Below the pieces are notes generated by a model. That model was not told the origin of the DNA, ran no database searches, and worked only from the letters and a program-made list of their open reading frames with translations. DNA of 13,828 nt, from contig JAHLWV010000037.1 in assembly GCA_019057735.1 (NCBI GenBank), positions 1-13,828 of the forward strand, written 5' to 3'. A program made the translations under genes and the position numbers. This document shows, piece by piece, positions 1 through 6,276 of the stretch. This stretch comes from Promethearchaeota archaeon. Its GTDB lineage: Archaea; Asgardarchaeota; Lokiarchaeia; Sigynarchaeales; SOKP01. Numbering within the stretch: position 1 is the stretch's first letter; every line of letters begins with the position of its first letter.

Positions 1-387
1 TTGGTTGGCATTTTCGTTTACGCCCTTTTCTAATATAGCTTCGTAATCCATTAAAGGCATTCCTATTCTTGTATATAACTTCCTTTCATCTTCATAGTGC
101 TGTTCAGATAAAATTGAACATACTATTTCTCTTATATGTGGACCTGAGAGAAATCTAATGCTAGAAGATATAATCCTTCTGACCACTAATTCAGTAATTT
201 GATCTGCAGATTTTTGATCCAATCCGGTTTCTTTCATAATACTTTGTTTTATTTTTAATGGGTCAAAAGGCACGACATCGCCTTCCGTTCGGGAGACGTT
301 TGGTAGTAAATTTTTTAGAAACCCACTTTCAAGACCTTTTTCTTCTTTTCTTGTATCAGATTTTGGAGTTAATATCATATTAATCAT
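1..387 (-). CDS. nrdD: Anaerobic (class III) ribonucleoside-triphosphate reductase, N-terminal fragment
   Basis: This is the first 129 codons of a gene that runs off the left edge; I read it by translating the reverse strand from ATG at 387 and found no stop down to base 1. Residues about 30-115 form an ATP-cone, the allosteric nucleotide-binding domain at the N terminus of ribonucleotide reductases. Visible landmarks are VPFDPLKI (39-46), the helix ending in LVVRRI, SGPHIREIV (81-89) and YTRIGMPLMDYEAIL (105-119). The last stretch and the following NENAN are typical of archaeal anaerobic reductases, which make dNTPs using a glycyl radical. The catalytic domain and the C-terminal glycyl-radical loop lie outside the window. 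A second in-frame ATG at 378 is possible. The alternative is another ATP-cone protein such as NrdR or NrdA, but the GMPLMDYEAIL segment favours NrdD. Confidence 0.85.
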   Translation of the reverse strand, partial: MINMILTPKSDTRKEEKGLESGFLKNLLPNVSRTEGDVVPFDPLKIKQSIMKETGLDQKSADQITELVVRRIISSSIRFLSGPHIREIVCSILSEQHYEDERKLYTRIGMPLMDYEAILEKGVNENANQ

Positions 388-803
388 TTTTTTTTTTTAG
401 TTTAGTATTTCTAAATATGTGATAAAGGTACATGATTAGGTTTAAAGTCTAAAATTTTTGTCGGCGCTATGAACCGAAACAATACCCTTAACGAATATTT
501 CTCATCGTTTATACTTTGCCTCTTTTGATATAAAAATGTATTTTTTTTTCCGTTATAAAGTTATTTAATTAATATTTTATTCAAAACCTTAATACCCAGC
601 TAGAACGTTCGCAGGAAAAACTCTGTTCTCTTTGAAAATTTCATTTGGGCAATTCATATTCTCGATATTTCACGCTATATATTAAAATTGTCGTCTTTCC
701 CGATTTTGTAATTTTTCATTGATCTGTACTAAATTTAATAACCATTAACTACGAGTACAATTACAGTAAAAGATGAAATAATCAAAAATTCTATGTGTTT
801 ACT
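388..803. other. 416-base intergenic region between nrdD and the cupin gene
   Basis: This gap separates two divergent genes and holds no long reading frame. It contains the nrdD promoter side (409-426), a slightly GC-richer patch near 590-630 in otherwise AT-rich DNA, and a TATATATTAA-like box at about 675-685. On the minus strand that box is followed about 22 bases later by a 22-codon frame (657-589). No tRNA fold, C/D-box pair or tandem repeat was seen. No convincing TATA box lies directly upstream of the cupin start, so the cupin may be transcribed from the 675-685 box with a longer leader. Confidence 0.5.
409..426 (-). promoter_or_regulatory. Probable TATA element for nrdD
   Basis: On the minus strand an A/T-rich block reading TATCACATATTTAG lies about 28 bases upstream of the nrdD ATG, the spacing of archaeal leaderless or very short-leader transcripts. 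A run of 11 A residues sits directly before the ATG. This was called by eye from spacing and composition only. Confidence 0.35.
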
Positions 804-1133
804 ATGAGTAAAAAACCAGTAAATAAAAAATCTGTTAATGCCGTTGAAATGTTACCTGGAATTTACAGGAAAACGTTAGTATATAATAACGACATGATGC
901 TATGTTATTTCTCGTTAGATAAAAATTCGAATGTGCCCTTCCACTCTCATAAAGAGCATCAAATAGGTTATGTAATAACAGGAAAGTTACGATTCGAAAC
1001 TGAAAATGGAACCATTGTAGTAGGAGCCGGCGATAGTTATGTTTTTAAATCAAATGAAAAACATGGAGCTACAATCTTAGAAGATTCAGAGGTTATAGAT
1101 GTATTTAGCCCTTCAAGAAATGATTATAAGTAG
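804..1133 (+). CDS. Small single-domain cupin protein
   Basis: This 109-residue protein is essentially one cupin beta-barrel. Motif 1 gives metal ligands H47 and H49 in PFHSHKEHQIGYVITG, with Q53 in the usual Glu/Gln position and G60 closing the motif. Motif 2 is GAGDSYVFKSNEKHG with H87 as the third histidine. A bound divalent metal is therefore likely, in the cytoplasm, since there is no signal peptide. Stand-alone cupins of this size include small-molecule binders, isomerases and dioxygenases, and the substrate cannot be deduced here. I chose ATG at 804; a GTG at 795 would add three residues. It has no operon partner: nrdD diverges on the left and a membrane-protein gene converges 24 bases away on the right. 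Confidence 0.85.
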   Translation: MSKKPVNKKSVNAVEMLPGIYRKTLVYNNDMMLCYFSLDKNSNVPFHSHKEHQIGYVITGKLRFETENGTIVVGAGDSYVFKSNEKHGATILEDSEVIDVFSPSRNDYK

Positions 1134-1157
1134 TCGTTCAACAGTAGCAATAGGTAT

Positions 1158-1511
1158 CTACCATTGGTAGGCAGAAACAACTATAATCGCGATCACGCAA
1201 AACAGAAATTCGCCCTTCAACCAATCAACAAACAATTTCTTTTTTTGATCTCTATTTTTTTTAATTCTCGTTGCAAGAGCAAAACTTATCGCACTATTCG
1301 TTCCAGTAAAAATGATCATGCTAAAACTTGGTGCATTTAGCTGCAATTCAATAAATCCAAAAATAAAGTCAGCAACAAAAAACGCTCCGAGATATACGAG
1401 CAAGATCAGTAAAAATATCCACCCCGAAAAATAAATTATTCTTTCAAATTTTAGATCTTCTTCCAACAAGCTCCCATCGAATCTAGTTGATTTTTTCTTT
1501 ACTTTTGACAT
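1158..1511 (-). CDS. Small three-helix membrane protein of unknown function
   Basis: This is a 117-residue protein that I do not recognise. It has a basic N-terminal tail (MSKVKKKS), a long hydrophobic stretch at about 25-53 (one transmembrane helix, possibly continuing into a re-entrant part), a second at about 62-82, a charged loop KKNRDQKKK (84-92) and a third helix at about 100-116 ending at the C terminus. The positive-inside rule puts the N terminus and the loop after helix 2 in the cytoplasm. It follows NAC on the same strand after 85 bases but has its own TATA-like box about 24 bases upstream, so it is probably transcribed separately. No catalytic motif is visible. Confidence 0.75.
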   Translation of the reverse strand: MSKVKKKSTRFDGSLLEEDLKFERIIYFSGWIFLLILLVYLGAFFVADFIFGFIELQLNAPSFSMIIFTGTNSAISFALATRIKKNRDQKKKLFVDWLKGEFLFCVIAIIVVSAYQW

Positions 1512-1530
1512 ATTGTTTATACCATAGTAG

Positions 1531-1540
1531 TTATAAAAAA
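1531..1540 (-). promoter_or_regulatory. TATA box for the small membrane protein gene
   Basis: The minus strand reads TTTTTTATAA, centred 24 bases upstream of the ATG at 1511. This is the distance expected for a leaderless archaeal transcript. The same T-run might also end transcription arriving from NAC. Confidence 0.45.
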
Positions 1541-1596
1541 TGGAATGGTTTATGATTCTTAATATTTTTTTTTTCCAATGGTAAATGTTGCGAATT

Positions 1597-2088
1597 TTAG
1601 GGTTTGTTTTTTAGGTATATAATAGCTTTCGCAATATCTCCGTCACTATCTACTAACGCCGCATTAGCCTCTTCCTTATTTACTTTTGCTTGAGCGGCTA
1701 CTAACATAACATCATTTTCGGTAATAACTAGTTTAGAAACGTCCTCTTCCGTTGGTTCAAGACTCTTCGCATCTACTCCCTCTTCAATTGTAAATTCTCC
1801 TGAGGAATATTCCTCTGCGTCACCAATGACTTGATACATTTCCTGACCCATTTGCTTCATTAGGACTACTTCTGGTTGATCGATTACTAGAGTTTTATCT
1901 TGACATTCGATAATAACTCGCGTTGCATCGATCTGATCCATTTCAATTCCCTGTTGCTGCATTCGGCGACGCATCTGTCTGGAAGCAAATTGCTGGCCTT
2001 CTCTCTTCTTAGTTGCTTGGGGGCGAGTTGGTTTGCTTTTTTCTTTTTTTTGCATCTCTTTTGGTAATTTTACCATTTTTTTCAACAT
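1597..2088 (-). CDS. nac: Archaeal nascent polypeptide-associated complex protein (NAC)
   Basis: This homodimeric chaperone-like factor binds ribosomes near the exit tunnel and contacts emerging chains. Residues about 34-95 carry the archaeal NAC signature: FASRQMRRRMQQQGIEMDQI, then a beta-barrel core with ATRVIIECQDKTLVIDQPEVVLMKQMGQEMYQVIG. After an acidic linker, residues about 123-162 form a UBA domain (ENDVMLVAAQAKVNKEEANAAL, then DSDGDIAKAIIYL). At 163 residues it is longer than typical archaeal NAC (about 110-125) because of a basic N-terminal extension of about 33 residues containing KKEKSKPTRPQATKKRE. I chose ATG at 2088; a TTG at 2094 would add two residues. It lies 36 bases downstream of the PUA gene on the same strand, and probably shares its transcript. 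Confidence 0.93.
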   Translation of the reverse strand: MLKKMVKLPKEMQKKEKSKPTRPQATKKREGQQFASRQMRRRMQQQGIEMDQIDATRVIIECQDKTLVIDQPEVVLMKQMGQEMYQVIGDAEEYSSGEFTIEEGVDAKSLEPTEEDVSKLVITENDVMLVAAQAKVNKEEANAALVDSDGDIAKAIIYLKNKP

Positions 2089-2124
2089 TTCCAAATGTTA
2101 TTTTGTATACTAAAATAATTTAGG

Positions 2125-2616
2125 TTATAATTTAGATTTTCCTATTCCTCTCCGTATTTTTAGTGCAATTCCCGTTTGAAAACTCCTAATATAAGGGACT
2201 GGAATCACTAACTTACCGATTGCTAATAAATCGTTGTTTTGATTAACTACAATAACCTCATCGTTGGGTCTTAATGAACTATCGATATCAACTACGTGCT
2301 TGCAAAAGACGTTTCGACCTTTTCTAATGAATTCCGAGACTTCGCTTAAGACTACTGCTCTAATTTTAGGTGAGGGTGTATTATCGATTATTCTTCCGGC
2401 AGAAAAGAGACTAAGCGTGAAAAATCCATTCGTAGGTCTTAAATTAAGCAATAAATTATTATCCTGGTAAATATGTTTTATTTTTCCTGTGTTTCTGGAA
2501 AAAAAAAAATGAATCTCGCTTTCGTCTTCAAACAAGATATCAGTTATCGCTTGCCCAAATTGGTAATCGCAAATGGCTTTAACTTTTCTTAAAGCCAAAA
2601 TGAATTTAATATCCAT
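2125..2616 (-). CDS. PUA-domain RNA-binding protein (archaeosine TGT C-terminal-like)
   Basis: This 163-residue protein resembles the C-terminal RNA-binding half of archaeal tRNA-guanine transglycosylase. Residues about 8-80 match the pre-PUA domain (RKVKAICDYQFG, then SRNTGKIKHIY and LRPTNGFFTLSL). Residues about 86-158 are a PUA domain with KIRAVVLSEVSEFIRKGRNVF, LRPNDEVIVVN and LAIGK. No catalytic base-exchange domain is present, so it most likely binds a structured RNA (tRNA or rRNA). The exact target is unknown. It sits directly upstream of NAC, which hints at a translation-linked role. A run of 11 T residues in the coding strand (2509-2499) encodes three phenylalanines at 37-39 and could cause slippage or early termination. 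Confidence 0.85.
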   Translation of the reverse strand: MDIKFILALRKVKAICDYQFGQAITDILFEDESEIHFFFSRNTGKIKHIYQDNNLLLNLRPTNGFFTLSLFSAGRIIDNTPSPKIRAVVLSEVSEFIRKGRNVFCKHVVDIDSSLRPNDEVIVVNQNNDLLAIGKLVIPVPYIRSFQTGIALKIRRGIGKSKL

Positions 2617-2660
2617 ATTGATTTACTTACAAAAGATTTACAAAAAATAAGGTTGGAGCA

Positions 2661-2673
2661 AATAAATATATTT
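2661..2673 (-). promoter_or_regulatory. TATA box for the PUA-NAC unit
   Basis: The minus strand reads AAATATATTTATT about 50 bases upstream of the PUA gene ATG, inside the 69-base gap after the PAN stop codon. This would give PUA and NAC a promoter independent of PAN with a leader of roughly 25 bases. Confidence 0.5.
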
Positions 2674-2685
2674 GGCTAAAAACAG

Positions 2686-3897
2686 TTAGGAGTATAGCTT
2701 CGATTGATTTGAATTATCCCTCATCTTACTCATAACTTTATTTACCGCTTCTATAAAATCGTCTTTAACAATTGTTTCTTTGTCTTTTCTTATTGCGAAC
2801 ATTCCAGCTTCAGTGCAAATAGCTTTAATATCTGCTCCAGTAGCACCTTCAGTTAAATTGACTAAAACCTTAAAATTAACCTCACCTTCAATGTTTAGAT
2901 TTCTTGAGTGAATTTTAAAAATCGATTCTCTTGCTACCTCATCAGGCATGGGAAAATCTATCATACGATCAAATCTTCCTGGTCTTAATAAAGCAGGATC
3001 TAAGATATCAATTCGATTTGTTGCGCCAATTATTTTCACATCTCCGCGTTGCTCAAATCCATCCAACTCGCTTAGTAGCTGCATTAATGTCCGTTGAACT
3101 TCCCGATCTCCTGAGGTTGCGATTTTTAACCTCTGAGACCCGATAGCGTCTAATTCGTCTATAAATAAAATTGTAGGGGCTTTCTGTTTCGCTAAATTAA
3201 AAATCTCTCTTACTAAACGAGCTCCTTCTCCTATAAACTTTTGTACTAACTCCGAACCTATTATTCTGATGAATGTTGCGTCTGTTTCGTGTGCAACGGC
3301 TTTTGCTACTAAAGTTTTCCCAGTTCCAGGTGGACCGTAAAGTAAAACTCCCTTAGGGGGATCAATTCCTACCCTTTTAAATAATTCTGGTTTTAATAGA
3401 GGTAACTCAACGGTTTCACGAACTTCCATAATTTGATCGTCCAATCCGCCTACGTCTTCGTACGTTATATCCGGGACATTATCAATTACTTCCATTCCTT
3501 TCACAAAGGGATCTAACTTTGTTGGTAAGATTTCCATTATAGCAAATGTTCTCTGATTTAACGCTACTCTCATCCCAGGAGTTAATTTCTCGTTTTTTAC
3601 TTTCCTACTCGGATTAACGACAAAGCTAGGCCCGGTAGAGCTTTTTACGATTACTTTCCCTGAATCCTCTAGCATATCTATTACAGTAGCTGATACTAAA
3701 GGTGGTTCCCTTAGCCTATCAATCTCATTTCGTAAACTGCTTAACTCCTGTTCTAACCTTAAACGCTCAGCATCTAGTAACTGTTTTTCAGTTTCTAAAT
3801 TTCTTAACCTTTTTTCTAGATGTCTGGTATATGTAATTAAATATTCTTCATCTTTTGTTTCTTCTTTTCTTTTTCTGCTCTCTTTGATCGTTGTCAA
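2686..3897 (-). CDS. pan: Proteasome-activating nucleotidase (PAN), AAA+ ATPase
   Basis: PAN is the hexameric ATPase that unfolds substrates and feeds them into the archaeal 20S proteasome in the cytoplasm. The 403-residue chain shows the full family layout. There is an N-terminal coiled coil (about 15-64) and an OB domain (about 66-125). The AAA+ module has Walker A GPPGTGKT (188-195), Walker [10 protein letters not shown] (243-251, catalytic E248), pore loop KFIGEG (220-225), sensor GATNR (291-295), arginine-finger region RPGRFD (305-310) and GATGADI (351-357). The C terminus is LYS (401-403), which satisfies the HbYX rule for opening the proteasome gate. The start is a TTG: an in-frame stop lies eight codons upstream and no ATG occurs before residue 75. 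A GGGG element 10 bases upstream may act as a weak Shine-Dalgarno. No proteasome subunit gene is nearby. Confidence 0.96.
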   Translation of the reverse strand: MTTIKESRKRKEETKDEEYLITYTRHLEKRLRNLETEKQLLDAERLRLEQELSSLRNEIDRLREPPLVSATVIDMLEDSGKVIVKSSTGPSFVVNPSRKVKNEKLTPGMRVALNQRTFAIMEILPTKLDPFVKGMEVIDNVPDITYEDVGGLDDQIMEVRETVELPLLKPELFKRVGIDPPKGVLLYGPPGTGKTLVAKAVAHETDATFIRIIGSELVQKFIGEGARLVREIFNLAKQKAPTILFIDELDAIGSQRLKIATSGDREVQRTLMQLLSELDGFEQRGDVKIIGATNRIDILDPALLRPGRFDRMIDFPMPDEVARESIFKIHSRNLNIEGEVNFKVLVNLTEGATGADIKAICTEAGMFAIRKDKETIVKDDFIEAVNKVMSKMRDNSNQSKLYS

Positions 3898-3968
3898 GTA
3901 ATTAAATCCCCATCTTTAACATATTTTAATATGAAGATACTACCTAAATTAATAATAACAATGTATTC

Positions 3969-3980
3969 ATATAAATTTAA
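3969..3980 (-). promoter_or_regulatory. TATA box for PAN
   Basis: The minus strand reads TTAAATTTATAT, about 75 bases upstream of the PAN TTG, implying a leader of roughly 45-50 bases that includes the GGGG element at 3911-3908. A second weaker A/T box (CATATTAAAATATG) lies closer to the start. Confidence 0.4.
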
Positions 3981-4019
3981 GGTAATACGCTAATATTAGA
4001 TAGAACATGAGTTTTAAAA

Positions 4020-4068
4020 AATTTTTGGATTATAATTTATAACGAGCGTTGTCTAAAAACCAAAAATT
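4020..4068. repeat. Inverted repeat, 9-base arms, in the PAN-MBF1 intergenic region
   Basis: AATTTTTGG (4020-4028) and CCAAAAATT (4060-4068) are perfect reverse complements separated by 31 bases. The pair lies between the divergent PAN and MBF1 genes, about 25 bases upstream of the MBF1 TATA box. It could be an operator or part of a transcript structure. The arms are A/T-rich, so chance is a real possibility. Confidence 0.45.
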
Positions 4069-4092
4069 ATAAGAGTTCTATTTCCCAATCAC

Positions 4093-4101
4093 AATATATA
4101 G
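4093..4101 (+). promoter_or_regulatory. TATA box for MBF1
   Basis: AATATATAG lies about 28 bases before ATG 4125 and 43 before ATG 4140. Transcription would begin near 4120-4126, so the mRNA would be leaderless from 4125 or have a leader of about 15 bases before 4140. Confidence 0.5.
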
Positions 4102-4139
4102 TTAAGTTCCTTGAAAACTAATGAATGCATGGTTATTTT

Positions 4140-4676
4140 ATGTCGAAAAAAATATCGAGTCAATTTGAGAAGGATTGCCCTATTTGTGGTGGAAAAATAT
4201 GGGGGCGAGGGCAAAAAGTCTTAATAGAAGGAGCGAAAATCACTGTATGTCAAAGTTGTGCCCAGTACGGTGTTAAAATCAAAAATGTTCCTAGCGCTGG
4301 CAACAAAGTCAAGCAGAGATATAATAAACCTATATTTTCTGCTAAGAAAAAGGCGTATAATAGACAAATTGACAATGGTTTAGATATAGTAACAGACTAT
4401 GTTAGTAAGATTAGAAAAGCTCGCAACTCTCGAGGATTAAACCAAGATCAATTTGCTCAAAAATTAAATGAAAAACCCTCCTTACTTCGGAGAATCGAAG
4501 CTGGAAAAGTTAAACCTACTATTAAATTAGCCAAGAAAATTGAACAAGTGTATGGAATTACTCTAGTCAAAAAGGTAGACGAAATTGAGCCTAGTACCAC
4601 CCAGAACAAATATATGAAGAAATCTAGTAGTTCTTCTCTAGGAGATATTGCTATTGTGAAGAGAAGAAAAAAGTGA
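4140..4676 (+). CDS. mbf1: Multiprotein bridging factor 1 (archaeal MBF1)
   Basis: Archaeal MBF1 is a helix-turn-helix protein linked to ribosomes and to transcription. In this 178-residue version the N terminus is a zinc ribbon with C13-P-I-C16 and C37-Q-S-C40, separated by the family-typical VLIEGAKITVC. A basic linker follows at about 45-85. The Cro/C1-type helix-turn-helix at about 86-145 reads VSKIRKARNSRGLNQDQFAQ, then KPSLLRRIEAGKVKPT. The C-terminal tail is basic with a serine run (SSSSSLGDIAIVKRRKK). I chose ATG 4140 because the sequence from there fits the usual distance to the zinc ribbon. ATG 4125 would add five residues and fits the TATA spacing slightly better. It diverges from PAN and converges on TFE with a 39-base gap. 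Confidence 0.93.
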   Translation: MSKKISSQFEKDCPICGGKIWGRGQKVLIEGAKITVCQSCAQYGVKIKNVPSAGNKVKQRYNKPIFSAKKKAYNRQIDNGLDIVTDYVSKIRKARNSRGLNQDQFAQKLNEKPSLLRRIEAGKVKPTIKLAKKIEQVYGITLVKKVDEIEPSTTQNKYMKKSSSSSLGDIAIVKRRKK

Positions 4677-4696
4677 CAATTAAATCTTTGGGTTTT

Positions 4697-4704
4697 AAAA
4701 AAAA
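4697..4704 (-). terminator. Oligo-T terminator after TFE
   Basis: Eight consecutive A residues on the plus strand give a T8 tract on the minus strand, 12-19 bases past the TFE stop codon. Oligo-T tracts are the known intrinsic termination signal of archaeal RNA polymerase. Confidence 0.45.
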
Positions 4705-4715
4705 TCTAACTCAAG

Positions 4716-5297
4716 CTAATTGACTGATAAATCAAGTTTTTCAATTAAAACTATTTTTTCTTTTAGAAATTGAATCATTTCTCGATTATCTTGAGCTTCT
4801 AATGGACCACTACAATTGGGGCACTTAAAATTTAATTCAAAAGCAGAGTCAAAGTTAAATTTTAAGGTCGAATCTGGGCAATTCTTACATACAAAAAAGT
4901 AATTATTTTCCTCGAATTTTAACCGTTCCCTTAGTTTTATCTCAACAGTTCTCTTTTTTTCCATTAGGATTTCTTCGAACAAGTCAAATTCATGCCACCA
5001 ATAATATATAAACCAACCCGTAGATTTATCGCGTATCCTCCTAAATTGAGCTAGTTTTCCACTATACAACTTGTAGAGCGTTTTGCGAACCGTATTTAAT
5101 TTTAAAACTTCAACACCGTTTTCTTCAAAAACTATTTCTGGATTTAACTCTTTCATGCGTGCTTTAATCTTTTCAGTTATTCCCTCATCTGTGATATCTT
5201 CTTCTTCAGAATTCAATAATTCTATCCCGACTTCGATAGCGATATCTCCGGCTATAACGAATAAAAAGGTTCTTAGTAATGGGCTTAAATCCTTCAT
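4716..5297 (-). CDS. tfe: Transcription factor E, alpha subunit (TFE)
   Basis: TFE is the archaeal counterpart of the N-terminal part of TFIIE-alpha; it stabilises the open promoter complex together with TBP and TFB. The 193-residue protein has a winged-helix domain (about 5-95), whose third-helix region reads LNTVRKTLYKLYSGKLAQFR, followed by the conserved GWFIYYWW (94-101). A charged, probably coiled helix (about 105-130) leads to a zinc ribbon with C137-K-N-C140 and C159-P-N-C162, then the tail DNREMIQFLKEKI. Length and order match the family. The ATG start has a TATA-like box about 34 bases upstream. It lies tail to tail with MBF1 and 103 bases downstream of an unknown gene on the same strand. 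Confidence 0.95.
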   Translation of the reverse strand: MKDLSPLLRTFLFVIAGDIAIEVGIELLNSEEEDITDEGITEKIKARMKELNPEIVFEENGVEVLKLNTVRKTLYKLYSGKLAQFRRIRDKSTGWFIYYWWHEFDLFEEILMEKKRTVEIKLRERLKFEENNYFFVCKNCPDSTLKFNFDSAFELNFKCPNCSGPLEAQDNREMIQFLKEKIVLIEKLDLSVN

Positions 5298-5327
5298 TTT
5301 GTTCTGTCTCTTATGATTTCACTATTT

Positions 5328-5335
5328 ATTATAAA
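5328..5335 (-). promoter_or_regulatory. TATA box for TFE
   Basis: TTTATAAT on the minus strand is centred about 34 bases upstream of the TFE ATG, predicting a leader of only some 8-10 bases. Another candidate (TTTTATAAT) lies about 15 bases further upstream. Confidence 0.45.
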
Positions 5336-5400
5336 TTTTAGTCTATTATAAAAGTTAAATTTTATGAATTGTATTAAAAAGGATCTAAGCGTCCAATTTA

Positions 5401-6183
5401 TTATACTACTATAGAATACTGTTTCTCGATAAGGTCGCCATCAATCTCAACTGATCGAATCATCTTGCCTTTTCTTATCGCCATAACCCTTAACATTCGA
5501 GTATCTTTTATGTTTGTTGGAATCTCAATTTGGTTTATAGTATAATTGTTAAGAATTGTAAGTGATTTCCAATTGTTCGGAATTTCTGATTTAAAATCGG
5601 GGGCTGCTAAATCTAACAACATTTCGAGATTAGCCTCTGTATTATTGAGCATTCCAATACAAAATTGTATTCGTTTGCTTACGTCGTCATCTTCTACCTT
5701 TTTTTTCGACGGTTGAGGTATATTTTTTTTCGTGGTAACTTTGCAAGTTGCATTTCTGTTATACGACAAAAGTAAATAACTTTTTTCTCGAAATACACCA
5801 ATAGCTTGGAGCAACAAATCTTTATTAATTTGGTCGATGATTTCTGCTTTAAAATTTTTTGTTTTACCCGTGGATTTTTTCAAAACCCAGTTTAACCCTA
5901 TTTCTGATATCTCGTTTGCTATATCGCTACTAGCTATCAATTTTCCCTTAATTTCGAAATTATCCTGAGAATTAGAAATTGTTTTTGTTACAGCTTCTAA
6001 AATTAAATCTTCGTATTCATGAGCGCCTTTCAAAGTGAATTTTGCCTTAGTTTTGATGATTTTTAAAGCGGGGCCAATAAACACCCCCTTAGAATACCGG
6101 TAGAAATGGCGATGGATGTTCAGGTGCTGCTCAAAAGGATCTTCTAAAATTGGTTTTTTAACTAGTTCGCTCAAAAAATGCAT
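5401..6183 (-). CDS. Protein of unknown function (260 residues)
   Basis: I do not recognise this protein. It is soluble, with no signal peptide or membrane segment. The N-terminal part (about 18-140) mixes helices and strands and includes HLNIHRHFYRYSKG (20-33), LKGAHEYEDLILEAVTKT (51-68) and a strand-like SYLLLS (135-140). A low-complexity charged linker (about 150-170) contains PQPSKKKVEDDD. The C-terminal part (171-260) looks rich in beta strands, with DLAAPDFKSEIPNNWKS and a conserved-looking end MLRVMAIRKGK then EKQYSIVV. The codon pattern and intact frame indicate a real gene. It has its own TATA box about 32 bases upstream, diverges from the nucleotidyltransferase-like gene, and lies upstream of TFE on the same strand. 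No catalytic motif is evident. Confidence 0.8.
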   Translation of the reverse strand: MHFLSELVKKPILEDPFEQHLNIHRHFYRYSKGVFIGPALKIIKTKAKFTLKGAHEYEDLILEAVTKTISNSQDNFEIKGKLIASSDIANEISEIGLNWVLKKSTGKTKNFKAEIIDQINKDLLLQAIGVFREKSYLLLSYNRNATCKVTTKKNIPQPSKKKVEDDDVSKRIQFCIGMLNNTEANLEMLLDLAAPDFKSEIPNNWKSLTILNNYTINQIEIPTNIKDTRMLRVMAIRKGKMIRSVEIDGDLIEKQYSIVV

Positions 6184-6209
6184 TTTATATTTACCGTTTA
6201 TTTTTTTAT

Positions 6210-6218
6210 TAATATAAA
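6210..6218 (-). promoter_or_regulatory. TATA box for the 260-residue unknown gene
   Basis: The minus strand has TTTATATTA centred about 31 bases upstream of the ATG at 6183, within the 93-base gap shared with the divergent gene at 6277. Confidence 0.45.
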
Positions 6219-6240
6219 TCTAAATATGATAATATAATTA

Positions 6241-6250
6241 GAATATATCT
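6241..6250 (+). promoter_or_regulatory. Possible TATA box for the nucleotidyltransferase-like gene
   Basis: GAATATATCT is centred about 31 bases before the GTG at 6277. The neighbouring sequence is so A/T-rich that other positions, such as TTTATACA at 6262-6269, cannot be excluded. Confidence 0.3.
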
Positions 6251-6276
6251 TTAAATTTTAATTTATACAATAAGTA

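Noticed and set aside
602..629. AGAAC...GTTCT as a hairpin or tRNA-like element
   Set aside because: Only five paired bases around an 18-base loop, with no cloverleaf or T-loop, so it is too weak to call.
2264..2470. Plus-strand 68-codon frame opposite the PUA gene
   Set aside because: It lies wholly antisense to a well-supported PUA-domain gene and its translation shows no domain.
2931..3146. Plus-strand 71-codon frame opposite PAN
   Set aside because: It is antisense to the AAA+ module of PAN, whose motifs are unambiguous.
5083..5316. Plus-strand 77-codon frame opposite TFE
   Set aside because: It is antisense to the TFE winged helix and its composition is that of a reversed coding sequence.
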